A stretch of 64,000 nt of DNA from Laguncularia racemosa (taxonomy: Eukaryota > Streptophyta > Magnoliopsida > Myrtales > Combretaceae). The position numbers and the translations under genes were made by a program. The notes under the pieces are model-generated. The model did not search any database and was not told the origin of the DNA. It worked only from the letters and a program-made list of their open reading frames with translations. Below are positions 46,780 to 57,894 of the stretch, in pieces. Within the stretch, counting starts at the first letter, position 1, and the number at the start of each line of letters is the position of its first letter. The stretch is from the NCBI GenBank assembly GCA_037954665.1, contig JBBMOL010000286.1, positions 620,001 to 684,000 of the forward strand, given 5' to 3'.

Positions 46780-47810
46780 ATTCCATCAAAATGAGGAAGA
46801 CGATGCAGATTGCATTAACCTGGAGAATAAATGAAGACGAATGGTTGATGATAGGGAAGGTGGTTTCAAAGTGGTAGCCTAATAAAAGGTGGTGATTGAC
46901 ATTTTGCCAAGGGCATGGGCTACCTACAGCCAATTTGATATTTTACCTCTTCAAGACAATCTATACTTATGTACCAGAAAGAATTCCGAAGTTATGGAGA
47001 AAGTGCTGCAGTTAGAACCATGGCTTGTCATGGGTAACCGAGTTTTGTTGAAGAGGTGGAATAAGACACAAAAGATTAAGGGACTATTTTAACGGAACCA
47101 ATTTAATCTTTAATTTCATGATTAACATACATTTATTAAATCTCTATTTAATTAAATTAATGAAAAGATTAAAAACTCAATTAATTCCAAAAAAATGGAT
47201 AGGACGATAAAAAAAAATCCAAAGATTGACGATTTATCCTTCACAGAGATCAAATTTTGGATTCAGTTATCCAAGCTTCCCACAGGCACGATGACTAATG
47301 AAAATGCAAGAAGAATTGCTTCAAATGTTGGGGTGATTGTTTAGGTGCAAGATTGTGTTACTTTGAGGAGATCTTTCTCACGAGTTCAATTGGTTGTGGC
47401 TGTCAATAATCCCCTTAAACAGGGGAGATGGATTAAGGATGGCAAAGACCAAAGCTTTTCAATTAAGTATAGCTCCGAACTCTGTTAGATTTCCGTTGTC
47501 TGTGGACGTCTTGAACACATTGAAACATCATGCGTGCAGAAGAATGACTACGTGGGTAACTGTAAGAGATTTGGTCCTTGGATGTGAGCCTGAGCCAAGG
47601 AAATTTTTTATAGAAAAAATGATCCCATGAGGAATTCCATGAAGACGAACATTATGAAGCAACCAATGGAGAATTCGACTGTTACGCATGATGCCAACGT
47701 AGAGAAGGTGGTGGTTACTGAGAAAGCTGTAAATCACGGAGAGGAGTATAAGGAAGAGTCGAATTCAAAGTTTGAATTCTATAGGGCCAAGTTACACAGT
47801 TAATGTGAAT
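46780..47810 (+). pseudogene. LINE ORF1 remnant (DUF4283 type)
   Basis: A stretch at 46889-47092 reads VIDILPRAWATYSQFDILPL and LEPWLVMGNRVLLKRW, the core of the DUF4283 domain found at the N-terminus of plant L1-type ORF1 proteins. In another phase, 47227-47343 reads SFTEIKFWIQLSKLPTGTM, the next landmark. Near 47500, VVCGRLEHIETSC is a zinc-knuckle half in which the first Cys position is lost. Stops and frameshifts separate the parts. The family's role is RNA binding during retrotransposition; this copy is dead. Confidence 0.7.
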
Positions 47811-48511
47811 GGCCCCCAAGGGTGGCAATACATCCGAAGCTGACACATATAGTTTGTTAAGTACAAACTTTTTCAGCAGTCTTTTCTTACAATCATCAAA
47901 CCTTTTCCATCCTACCCTTAGCCCACCTTCTAACCTAATACCCTTTTAAGCCCATCAACCGAGCCTTACCTAACCACTCAATTCTAGTCCTCTTATACTC
48001 CCAATAAATTTAGAAGACCGCTCGGCAAAACCTTGTCCTCAAGATCACACTTGTAACCTGCTTAACATTATCTCTACTTCCCTGAAGTCTACTGCCGTTA
48101 CTCTCCCCACCAATCTTGATCCTCAACAGTCTAACCACCCTTCTCCGCAAAGTCTCATCTCTCATTCAGACAACCTTTCTCTCATTAAACCTAACCCTAC
48201 CCCCACCACCAACCCACCCCCCCAACTCTCTTTAGCTACTTAGCTTGTTGAATTTGAAGCGTGACAAAGACATCGATGAAGAAACGATTGAGCAAATATT
48301 ACTGTTAAATGAAGCAAGGAAGTTAAGTGATGAACTCCAAAGGGATAAAAAGAAAGGAAATTCAGTTGACAAGGATGAGTACCCGCATTTCTCATAGAAG
48401 CATAGCTAAAAGTACTTTATCTTTCTCCGAAGTTGTAGAGGTGAAAGTAGAAGAGGCTGTAGTTGATTCATATGGTTGTGGTGGCTGGCCAAAATTAGCC
48501 ACAAGTCACCA
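47811..48511 (+). pseudogene. LINE ORF1 C-terminal and inter-ORF region
   Basis: Low-complexity proline-rich coding (near 48190-48235) is followed by a frame reading DIDEETIEQILLLNEARKLS (near 48270-48330). This is consistent with the variable C-terminus of plant LINE ORF1 and the linker to ORF2. The assignment is by position between recognisable parts. Confidence 0.45.
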
Positions 48512-48628
48512 ATGAGCTTTATAAATTGAAACTATTAAGGTCTTTGTCACTTCCCAACGATTAAGGCCCTATATAGGGTAAGTGCAAAGTTTCGACCAAC
48601 CATTGTCTTGCTCATGTAGACAAAAAAT
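48512..48628 (+). pseudogene. Start of LINE ORF2 (endonuclease), truncated
   Basis: The ATG at 48512 opens MSFIN followed by stops, then GLCHFPTIKALYRVSAKFRP and a TIVLLM-stop-TK segment. Plant L1 endonucleases begin with a short S-W-N-x-R-G block, a turn and a P-x-x-x-x-L-x-E-T-K block, which fits this order. Three in-frame stops lie within 40 codons. No reverse transcriptase follows, and the match ends at about 48628. Confidence 0.55.
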
Positions 48629-50560
48629 AGATGTAGATCAACTACGAAGGCATTTTATTGACCTTAAATTACGATTTATTTATTTTTAATCTAATTTACA
48701 TTAAATTCTATATTTATTTAATACAACCCTCAATTAAGATTAGAAAAAATCTGATTTTTTTTATTTATTTTGAAAATGAGAGTTGTCACCTGATCGTAAT
48801 CAAGAAAAAAAGTATATTTGTGTTAGAATTAACTGAATGGATTAATTCTAACTTAGCCACCGATCTATGGAAAAAACATTTTTTGAAAAATCTAAGATTC
48901 CGAGTTCGAGAATTATCCTATTAAAATCTTATGGTTACTAACCTAAACTTCTAATATTTAAACTTATTTTTTGAAATACTTAAAAAGTAAATATAAATTA
49001 CATGTTAAAAATAAAGTAATGTTAAAAAATAAATTATTGTTGAAGCTATCTCATAGATACCTACATACCAACTAATCAGAATCAAACATACTGTAATTCG
49101 CATATGTCACTCATTTTTTTTTATTTATAAAAACTGATCTTGTTTTATGTTGTTTTACCTTTTAGTTTTTTAACAAATTTTTTTAGAGAATGAAAAAATC
49201 CTAAGTTTTAAAGAAGACGCACTTGTTATTGTTATTGTGTTTTATATTAAAAAAAAAAATCTAGATTAGAAAATTTATTGATTATGTAAAGCTAACACCA
49301 AGATTTATGGATACCTACACATATTTCATGCAACCTATTAATAAGGATAAAGAATAGAGTTATATATAAAAACCACATGCCATAATGAAAAGTTAGTAAT
49401 GAACATATATGGTATGAAAGACTTTTATTACTATTATTTTATATAATCGAATATGTCTTAGGGAACATAAGATAAAAAAAATAAAAAAATTACATCTTAT
49501 GAAAATTTCTATGTAAGGAGATATTATAAAAGACATATCTAAATAACTATTTTAAAAAAAGAAAAAAAAACTTATTTTCTTTTTCAACTAGATCTAAATT
49601 CACTCAAATAGGGGAATTTTTATTAAATGCAGAAGGCAAGTTCGCGAAGAACATAAAAAAAAAAAAAAAAAAGAAAAAGAAAAAAATCTATGCAAAGAGG
49701 TTAGTGGTAATATGATATACGAAGAATATATATATGTATCTATGTATGTATGTATGTTGTTTTTTATTTGTTATTTTTGTTTATATATGACTAAATAATA
49801 GAATGAAGTACTGAAAGAAACAAATCGAGATATTTACAGACTTATTTACAAATGATACTTTTTGTTTTTTTATTTTTTTAGGAACACTTTTTTTTTATAA
49901 TTAAAATTTTTCTTTTAATTTGGATGAAAAAGTTAAAAGCACCTACAAAATAAAAGAATGGTTAGTGGTTAGTTAAAAAAAAAAAAGAAAGCTTTAATAT
50001 GTGTACATTCCATCTATACAAATCTTACAAGTACTACTATACATATACATATATACATACATACACAAATATATATATATAATTTTTTTATAAATTATCA
50101 ACAAAGAATGCATCTCAAAGATCAAAAAAAAAAAAATGATAACTAAAAAAATTATCCCCACTATGCCTGTAAAAGGAAATTTAACGAGCTAGTAAGATGT
50201 AAATATACCTTTTATTTATTTTATTTTCCTAACTTTTTCGAAGGCACTATTACAATCTACACAACTATAAAAAAAATGTTAAGCAAGACTAAATAAAAAG
50301 ACTAAGATACAATAACTATACTCTATATATAGATAAATGTTTCGTTGCCCATCTTATATTTCATTTCACCTTTTTTATTTTTAATATTATTTTTTTTAAG
50401 ATGAAAATTTATTGAAGATTACTACAAGTTACAAAATCATACAAATAAAATAAAAATGTCAAACTACGTAAGATAATAAGATTTTTTCTTCTCTTTTTTT
50501 TTTCTTTTTTTCCAAATCAATTAATTAACCAAAAAAACGAAAAACAAATAAAAGAAAAAT
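48629..50560. other. AT-rich DNA without recognisable genes
   Basis: Long A and T runs, a (TATG)n stretch near 49735-49757 and a (TA/CA)n stretch near 50040-50080. No motif-bearing frame is seen on either strand. The 88-codon frame at 48658-48924 begins right after the LINE remnant and has no hallmark. Confidence 0.55.
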
Positions 50561-51899
50561 AATAATGAACAAGACAACATGTAGAAACTAATGATGCGTC
50601 AATGGACAACTGGTACTCCACAGTTACAGACGACAGTCAGCGGTAAGTCTAGAGGCGATTGCCTGTGGCGCGTAGGCAGTCGAATTGAGCTTCCTGGTGG
50701 TGGCAAACTTGTTGGTGGCATTGGTTTAATGATAGGAGTAGCGATGGTGGCTGGGCTGAAGTTGGTTGCAACAATCGAATTTAGTGTTCGTAGTTGAGGG
50801 ACGTCGAGGCAACTTTAAAGTGAAAGATTGTTATTTTATAAAAGCCTAGGACCTGTTATTTGAGGATTTGAGAATGATGTGCAAACTTGCATAACATAAG
50901 GAAATAGTGAGATATAGGAGGTACCAAGGCTATTCAGCATTACCACTCCAATGCTCAATAGGAGTGAGAAAGTTGGTGTAAAGTGAGCAAAGAGCTTAGA
51001 GTTTTCTATCCTCTTACCAATAGATGATCTTGGGTATTTATAGTGGATACTAAGGTGTGGTTGGCTATGGAGAACGTAGGGTATGTCCATGGCTATACAT
51101 CTAGATTGTCCAAGTAATGGAAGAGTGTGTAACTATAGGAGTTAAAGGTTTGTAACAAGTTTTATCTGCAATTAACTAGGTCTAAGGGCCATGGAAAGAA
51201 AGGTTGGGCTACCCCTTAGGCACATGGGTGAGCCTCCTGTATAAAGCTGGATAAAGGCTTAAGTTGGGCTTGAGCTCTTGCCCTAAATGGCCTATCAACA
51301 TTTAACCCCCACTCTCTTTTGTAATTAGGCAACAAAGAGAGTATACTCTAGACAAGCCATTAAGATATACGTGTGAAGGCGCATGAACTAACCTAAGACA
51401 TCAAATTCAATGTCTCAAGTGACAAACTAAAGTGAGTAGGGCATTTAAGTTGTTCCCGTGGCATTGCTGGTTTCGGACTATAAGTGTAATTGTTGTATTT
51501 GTTGTTGCGGTAGGAGCTATTAAACACCAAGCAAGACTAAATAGGTACAACCTCTATGGTTAAAGACCCCAAGCCATCATGAGCAAGACTTGGATTGATG
51601 CCCCCCGAGTTGGAATAAAGAGGTACAACCCATCTTGTATAAGCGAAACGATGGGGAGGTTGTCTAGACAATTATCAATTAGCTTTTTGAGAAAGTTTTG
51701 ATTTACTTTATCTTAACACAGGTAAATTCAAGCACATTAAATATCGATGGACACATGTCAAGTGCTAGGCAACTATTAGTGATACAACAATTATGTACAA
51801 ATGCATTAGGGTCATTCATTACAGTGTGGTACCACGTGTCAAGATTTAGTCATCCAGCATCATTTTTTATAGGAATTAAAATCCGATAAGACCTATCAT
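50561..51899. mobile_element. LTR-like relic, orientation probably minus
   Basis: On the minus strand a TATA box (CTATAAATACCC, near 51045-51034) is followed by a pyrimidine-rich leader. GC-richer DNA with a 68-codon plus frame (50591-50797) lies beyond. Two phrases containing AGGTACAACC (near 51542 and 51620) look like a decayed internal repeat. No terminal repeat or primer binding site was found, so assignment to an LTR is tentative. Confidence 0.3.
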
Positions 51900-52353
51900 T
51901 AGGGCAAAAACTAAAGGATTTCGAATCTTGACAATGAGGGCTCATTTTGAAAAATCGACCTGGAATTATTCGTTTACTAACCTCTTTTATCTTATTCATG
52001 TATTATATATTCCAATAGGCATACTTATCATATTTTACAGGGCGATGGATAAACTCACTAAGACTCAGCTTGTGGGTTATCCATGGACCAACCTAAACTG
52101 GCGATGAGTTAGCCCGACGAATCCTATAGAAAGAGCTAGCATGATGGAGACTATTTTTATTTGTAATTATTTCTTTGGACTATTTATGTGTAAGCTTTTG
52201 GAATACTTTTTATTTGGTTGTAATTGAGTTTTAGGACTGGCTACCCTAAAAGTGGCATAGTTGTAATTTTGTTGACTTTTTAATTCTAAAGAGAGTAAGT
52301 ATAAATACTTACTTAAAGTAGGGTTTTGGGAGGCCATTTTTTAGATTAGACAC
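51900..52353 (+). mobile_element. Relative of the gag insert, cut by the LTR of D1
   Basis: Plus-strand landmarks in the same order as the inserts at 7630-8450 and 32290-33110: an ATGAGGGCTC-like start, TTTTACAGG, CTTGTGGGTTAT, TTTGTAATTATTT, AAAGTGGCAT, and the palindrome AGTAAGTATAAATACTTACT (52294-52313), then a TAGGGTTTTGGGAGG leader. Similarity stops at 52354, where the D1 LTR begins. This shows that the insert is a repeat family with its own promoter. Confidence 0.55.
52294..52313 (+). promoter_or_regulatory. TATA box inside a 20-bp palindrome
   Basis: AGTAAGTATAAATACTTACT is a perfect palindrome around TATAAATA. In the related inserts it reads AGCAAGTATAAATACTTGCT; both arms changed together. 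Confidence 0.5.
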
Positions 52354-53680
52354 TGATCATTGCGGATCGTAACTTAATAATTTATAAACCTATTCCTTGC
52401 TTCCAACTACGATGCAATAGGCAAGCGCACCTATCGTAGCGTAATATAGTGTTTGAAATCAGGGTCATTCCAAGGAAGATTAAAGTTCACCAATTACTAA
52501 TATTTACTCTATTCCTATTATCCAACCAATCAAGGTGAGTAAATGATTTAATGAACTTAACTAAAAGAGACAAGTTATAAAATGTACTGAGCTAAAGAAA
52601 AGGAATTTAACAAAACACGAGTTTGAATCAACAACTAAGCAACCTAGACCTCTCTCTAATCCCATTCATGCCATGCGAATCATTAGAAACAAAAGATCAA
52701 ACAATCCAGTTCTTAAGCTGTGGAGTTTCATTAGTCAAACTAATAGTTCTCTCAAATCTATTAGCTTATCTAATCATAGGTTTATCCGTTAGAATCTCTT
52801 CTCAACCAATAGCAACCTAAGATTGCATGAAGCACTTGACTCTCTTACCGTTCGGTTGGTAAACAGAAGATTTTCGCTATCCTATCTCTAGAGTCACGAT
52901 CAAATCTCATTCATTACCCTTAGATCTAATCATACAAGCAATTTCTCAATTAACTTGAATGAAATCAAACATAGATTCATACTCCGGAAATATAAATCTA
53001 AGATACACATCAAGAACAAGTAATGAAACAAAAGAACATCAATATGTCTTCGTTAAGATCAATCCTTCATCACATGACAAGAATGGTTTCAAAAGAGATC
53101 TAGATCTCTAGATTACTCCTCCATGAGAGAGAGAATGTAACTACAATTGATAGGAGAGCAACTAGAGTTCATGATTACCACCCGGAAGTTTGAATCTTGA
53201 ATGCTTTGGTTGAGATAATGACCTTCTTGTGTTGTTGTTCCAAGAGAGAAAAGTGAGGTGTGTGTTAAATGTAAACCTTAAGCCTGCCCCTTTCTCTCTC
53301 CACTTAAATATATATATATAGACATGTACAAAGTAAGAGAAAAGGGGCAAATATTAGCAAAATTAAAGTCGTCGCTGATCCATACGCCCCGTATGGAAAG
53401 GGCGTAGCGCCTTTTGTGCATTTTGGAGGGGGCTGGTCTAGGTTGATACGGCCCCGTATGGATTCCATACGCCCTGTATGGAGGAGTGTATCGGCAAAAA
53501 GCTTGGCTTTTCCTTTTCTTTTCTTGATGAATCCAATTGATTTCTCCGTGATAGGTTCCACATCACCTGAAAGCGATACATTATGTTATTAAGTACCAAT
53601 TCTAAATGATTTCCACTCAATTTACAAAAAAAAAAGAACTTGAAATCATCTAGGAATTAAAAGTGTTTCGTCCTTCATCA
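52354..53680 (-). mobile_element. Athila-type 3' LTR of element D1
   Basis: On plus it begins TGATCATTGCGG (52354) and ends CTTCATCA (53680), giving TGAT/ATCA termini. The high end abuts a purine tract on the minus strand (53681-53695). The low end shares TGATCATT with the D2 LTR. It contains a 'caagcgcacctatcgtag' block near the low end and the GC-rich palindromic words at 53380-53485. Length 1327 bp. Confidence 0.65.
53380..53485. repeat. GC-rich palindromic words in the D1 LTR
   Basis: CCATACGCCCCGTATGG (53380-53396) has 7-bp arms around CCC. GGCGTAGCGCC follows, then two more CATACG/CGTATGG pairs. The 60-bp phrase is closely related to the tandem array at 57425-57580 in the same element. 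Confidence 0.8.
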
Positions 53681-53719
53681 AATTCCCCTACACTTGATTT
53701 TTTGCTTGTCCTCAAGCAA
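53681..53719 (-). other. Purine tract and hairpin of D1 (module 2)
   Basis: On the element's sense (minus) strand a hairpin, TTGCTTG-AGGA-CAAGCAA (53719-53702), precedes AAGTGTAGGGGAATT (53695-53681), which abuts the LTR start. The tract is the expected primer site for plus-strand synthesis. Confidence 0.6.
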
Positions 53720-55400
53720 AATAGATAAATGCTCAATTCAATGAAGACTTACAAAACAGACAATCATCAACATTCATTAGATATAACTTTGAAACACAAA
53801 AGGATTCCACTTTCTTCTAACTTGTGTTACACCTTATCAAGGAAATTGAATAGAGGAAACTTCAGCCAAAAGTCTGGAACTAGTCAATATAAATCAAGCT
53901 TTTATCCCTATTGTTAAGGTTAGCTTCCAAAACTACGATTAATCGCAAGTTCAAACAGACAAAAAGGAGAATTAGTCCACTTTGAAAAGTTATTCAGGAG
54001 GATATGATCCTTTAGGCAATCTGTCCAAGCAAAGTAACCCGAAAAGAAAGTAGACTGCATCAGTACTCCACCTAGCTTCTCCCTTCTATAAAGATCTCTT
54101 CATGGTTTATTTTTAATCAGCTAAATTGGATCCCGCAACCCATGTAGCGAGCTTTCAGCCGATAATCTCAGGTTCATTACCCAAGTTAAAAGACGTTGTC
54201 CCCTCAAATGAAGGCGTCCCTACGAACTTAATTACTCGAGTTGGAAGAATCCTTCAAATTTTTCTTTTTTTTTTGCTTTCCCATCTTGTTTTGGTAATTT
54301 CCTCGGTTAGCCGATACCAAGCCAGACGACCTTAGGTGACCAGGTTTTAAAGGGAACCCAACGAACCTCTATTACCTTAACCTTTAGGGAAGTTATTCAA
54401 ATAGTTAGTAGAGGGGTTAGACTTTGCTCTTCTAAGAGACCAAAGCCCGCCCATACTAAAAGAATTCTATTTCTTTTACTGATTTAAGGATTAAAGAGAT
54501 CTCTTAAGAAAGAATCACTAAGAAGACTACCTCATTTGCCCCTTCTTTAAGGGTTAAATGGCTCTTTAGAAATTCAAAAGAGAACTAACCCTCCTAGAAA
54601 ACTTCCCAAAGTTAAACCAATTGACCTTTTTCTAAAGATCCCGAACTAATCCTAATTCCAAAATCCAACGTTAAGCAACGGGTAAACTTGCTTCACAAGG
54701 ATTTCATCCCACAATTTTGGCTGAGTTAACAAAATTCAACATGACTAAAGTGCATTACAAGATAAGCTTTCAGAGTCAATCCCTTATTGAATGCTAAATT
54801 GTCTTTTTCCATCAGGGATGAATAAATAGAAAAAAAAAATTGAAAATTTTTCTATCTTTTGCCGGACTTCAACCACTCCTAGTTCATTTTTCTTCCTTCT
54901 ACAATGAATCCCATTCTTCTCCCCCACAGTTAAATGAGACATTGTCCCCAATGTCTTGACATATAATTCCAAGTAAGAGAAAACAAATGCATCAACAAGT
55001 TATTATATGATAAGGAAAGAAAAGAACTAGTACTCCCCTAAGTCTGGGTCAGCACAAATCGACCTCACGAACCGCCACGAGTTGAGGAACAAGAAAGTTA
55101 AAAAGTTCTTGCAACAAAAGTGAAGCAGAATCTACGATCTATGCATCCTGTAAAGTTACTGATATCTACAATAAAGTGAGATAGAAAAGACAATTACTGA
55201 TAGGAAAGTAAGACAGTTAACTAAAAAGAAACAAAGTGAGGCAAGAGTCTAAAGATAGAAAAAGTTATAAAGTTTGCTCTCTCTCTCACACAGTTAACTA
55301 AAGAAAAAGAACTGAAGAAAAAGAAAGCTGGTAGCTAAGAGGATTAGGCTTCCTCCTCATATTCGTCTATTTGCTACTCTATGTCATCCTCTTCTTCTCC
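53720..55400 (-). mobile_element. D1 region between third ORF and 3' LTR
   Basis: Non-coding. It holds a block starting ACCCATGTAGCGAGC (about 54138-54242) that recurs twice in D2, and a 'CCAGGTTTTAAAGGGAACCC' block (near 54340). It also holds a second hairpin-purine module (54919-54955). Short frames here lack motifs. Confidence 0.5.
54919..54955 (-). other. Hairpin and purine tract of D1 (module 1)
   Basis: In sense orientation AGACATTG-GGGA-CAATGTCT (stem 8 bp, 54956-54937) is followed after a short gap by CTGTGGGGGAG. It has the same layout as the module at the LTR edge, about 1.24 kb away. Confidence 0.55.
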
Positions 55401-56516
55401 TTAACTTCCACTCTTTTCTCCCTCCCCTCCGACATGCTGACCTCCATCTCCATCATCGCTAGATGAGGAGGATGATGAAATGCATTCAGGTAATTTGACT
55501 TTTAGTTGGCTAGAAAAAGCTCGGATATATCGTTTCAGGCTTTTATATTTCTTGCGAAGCTTTCACACTTCATTTGTCAATGCATCTAGCTGTCGGGAGG
55601 TGTCGTTTTTAGGTGCTTCCATCTCTTCCTCTAATGAGGATTCTCCTTCTACAACCTTGGGAATGTTAAACTGAATAAGCACATTTTCACTCATTGGGAG
55701 AGACTCTCCTACTTCATCTTCCGGGGGTTGTAGGGGGAATTCCTCCATGTTTTTGAGAATTGTTGTGATATATGCCCCACAAAATACACCCCGCTTGGAG
55801 AGTTGACCCTGTTATCTGATGGCAAAAGCTAACTCGACTCCCACATTCACTCGAGTCTCAGTAATCATACTCCACATGGCATAAAGTTCCAGTTAACTTA
55901 CTACCCCGGTGGATTGGAGTCTTCCATAAACGGAGTGAGCCAAGAGCGAGTGAAGGATTCGGTAGCTTGGCTTCTTTAGATGAGAGCTACGGGAGAGTGA
56001 AGAATCATAATTAGAAGTCCTGCCGAAGCGACGCCAAATTTTAGAGATTGTTAAATCCCTTGGTAATGTAGTTGGCAATGCTCGAAACTCATCGCTAGCT
56101 ATGAACTCTGATGAATATAACCCCATGTACTCACAAAATTGGGTCATTGAAAGTGTATGATATTTCCCAAAGGCCCGAAATGAGACCTCATTGTCTAAGC
56201 CGAAGAGGCAGTTCGGTTTGTGGATTCTGAAGGTAGCTAAAAACTCAAGTGTTAGCCCTTTGTAGATCTTTTCGTGGGTGGAAAGGAGGGTGGTCCAAGC
56301 GGGGTCAGACAAGAGTCTCTCGAATTGCCGCTTTTGTCCATATTCCCGAATCAGTGCGGAATTCACACAGATGTTGGGGACAATCTACTTCTTCCCCATC
56401 AATTTTCTATAAAGGTCAGCTTGGGCATCATTGAATCCCTTGGGTACTGTTATACTGCTACCCCCTTGTTCTGTTCTGCTTCTCTTCCTTTGTGTCTTTT
56501 GCTTCTTGGGGGCCAT
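55401..56516 (-). pseudogene. Third (env-position) ORF of Athila-type element D1
   Basis: One frame of 371 codons from ATG 56516 (MAPKKQKTQRKRSR, a basic start) to TAA at 55401-55403. Stops lie inside at codons 44 (TAG), 208 (TAA), 235 (TAA) and 318 (TGA); no frameshift is needed. The central domain includes RQFERLLSDPAWTTLLSTHE, LEFLATF, YMGLYSSEFIASDEF, SSHLKKPSYRILHSLLAHSV and YAMWSMIT, then ITTILKN. The tail is Ser/Asp-rich. It sits between integrase and the 3' LTR, where Athila elements carry an env-like/ORF1 gene of unknown function. Similarity to the Athila ORF-1 family is my recognition. No membrane segment is evident. Confidence 0.7.
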
Positions 56517-57894
56517 CTACAGGAGTTTAACTACAAAGAAATAAGGCACAAAATGGTTCCTACTTGCTATTCCACCATGCAAATGCAACAGAGTTTACGA
56601 ACAAGGCATGCTTTGAGTGAAGAGAGTGAAGTACATAGTCTAAAAACATGATGCAATGATAGAATGCGTGATGCCAAAAAGTATAGTCTATGCAAGGGGA
56701 TATTGACAACATCGAGACATCATTCAACTAATGAGGGAGAGTATGAATTGTACAATGCATGTGTTTAAACTTGGAAGTGAAGCAACATCAAGAAATCATC
56801 TACAATTGGAAGCACATTATGGATGAACAAGAGGACTTATAGTGCTTACACTAAAACCCATATCCTAATCCTGAAAAATCTGTAAAGTTATGGTCTTGAG
56901 AGTGAAAATTGATGTCTAGAAGGATTATTTACACAATAAACATGGTAGGAAGTAGTAGAACACAAAAGCCCTTTGTTAGACTACTAATTGCGCAAGGATT
57001 GAGTGATGGAACCCAAATTTACAATTTGAAAGTCGAAAAACTACTGCATATTTAGAAACCCCCTAGCATAACAAGATATAATCCCTAATCACACAATGAA
57101 ATGGAACAAGGAATCAATAAAAAAAAAAATCCTAGAAACGAAAATCAACCAGCCCGCTCTTGCGTATAGCAGTCCACAAGATGTATATCCGAATTGGAAG
57201 ACAATGGTGAGAAGAGGAAGAGGGAACATACCTTTAACGTGCCGTGAGAGGTGGAAAAGAGGAAGAAGAAGATGATTTTGTGAAGTTTTATTTGTGTGCT
57301 GTGAAGGAGAGTGAGAGCATGTGAGGAAGAAAGAGAGAGAGATAGATGCAGATGAGAGGGGAAAAAAATGAAACGAGAGAGTAAGGGAGTGTTTTTGTTT
57401 ACACAGGTGCACAGTGTTTCCAGCCTATACGTCCCGTATGGAAGGGGCGTAGCGCCCTCTATGCATCCTAGGGGGAGCCTGCGTCCATACGACCCCGTCT
57501 GGAAGGGGCGTAGCGCCCTCTGTGCACCCTAGGGGCCGGCTTGCGTCTATACGGCCCCGTATGGAAGGGGTGTATGGGCCTATCAGCAATTTTTTTTTTT
57601 TTGTCTTGTATTTACCTTTGAAATGAAATGTGGTGAATTCCTCAACCCGAGATGCACCTCCCAAGCTCCTCATGGATCAACCTGCCCTTCGTAATAAAAA
57701 ATCCTCAAAGTTCTCTACTTTAGGAAGTTGTAGAAGATCCAAAACGCGGCTTCTATACAATCAAATAGCATTAAGGAGGAAAGACAAACTAAACATATAC
57801 ATGCAAAAGAAAAAGAAAAAGAAAGAGATAGGCCCCGATAGCCTTCCAAAAGACGCTTTGTTTAAAGTCGTTAGCTCGATGTCTTGAAATCACT
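56517..57894 (-). mobile_element. D1 spacer between integrase and third ORF
   Basis: Non-coding except for incidental frames. It contains the post-pol motif (57841-57882, ATCGAGCTAACGACTTTAAA on minus) and the palindromic tandem array (57425-57580). Stretches of AG (57250-57390) read as CT on the sense strand. Confidence 0.5.
57425..57580. repeat. Tandem array of GC-rich palindromic units
   Basis: About 2.6 units starting at 57425, 57485 and 57547 (60 and 62 bp). Each holds a CTATACG or CCATACG arm, a CGTATGG-type partner, GGGCGTAGCGCCC (5-bp arms around TAG) and a TGCAYCCTAGGGG block. It is closely related to the phrase in the D1 LTR at 53380-53485. Confidence 0.85.

Noticed and set aside
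50591..50797. 68-codon Gly-rich ORF as a host gene
   Set aside because: No domain and no neighbours of gene type. It is next to LTR-like DNA, so evidence is insufficient.
57425..57580. Direct repeats with palindromes, CRISPR-like at first sight
   Set aside because: Units are contiguous, without unique spacers, in a plant retrotransposon. They are related to a sequence in the same element's LTR.
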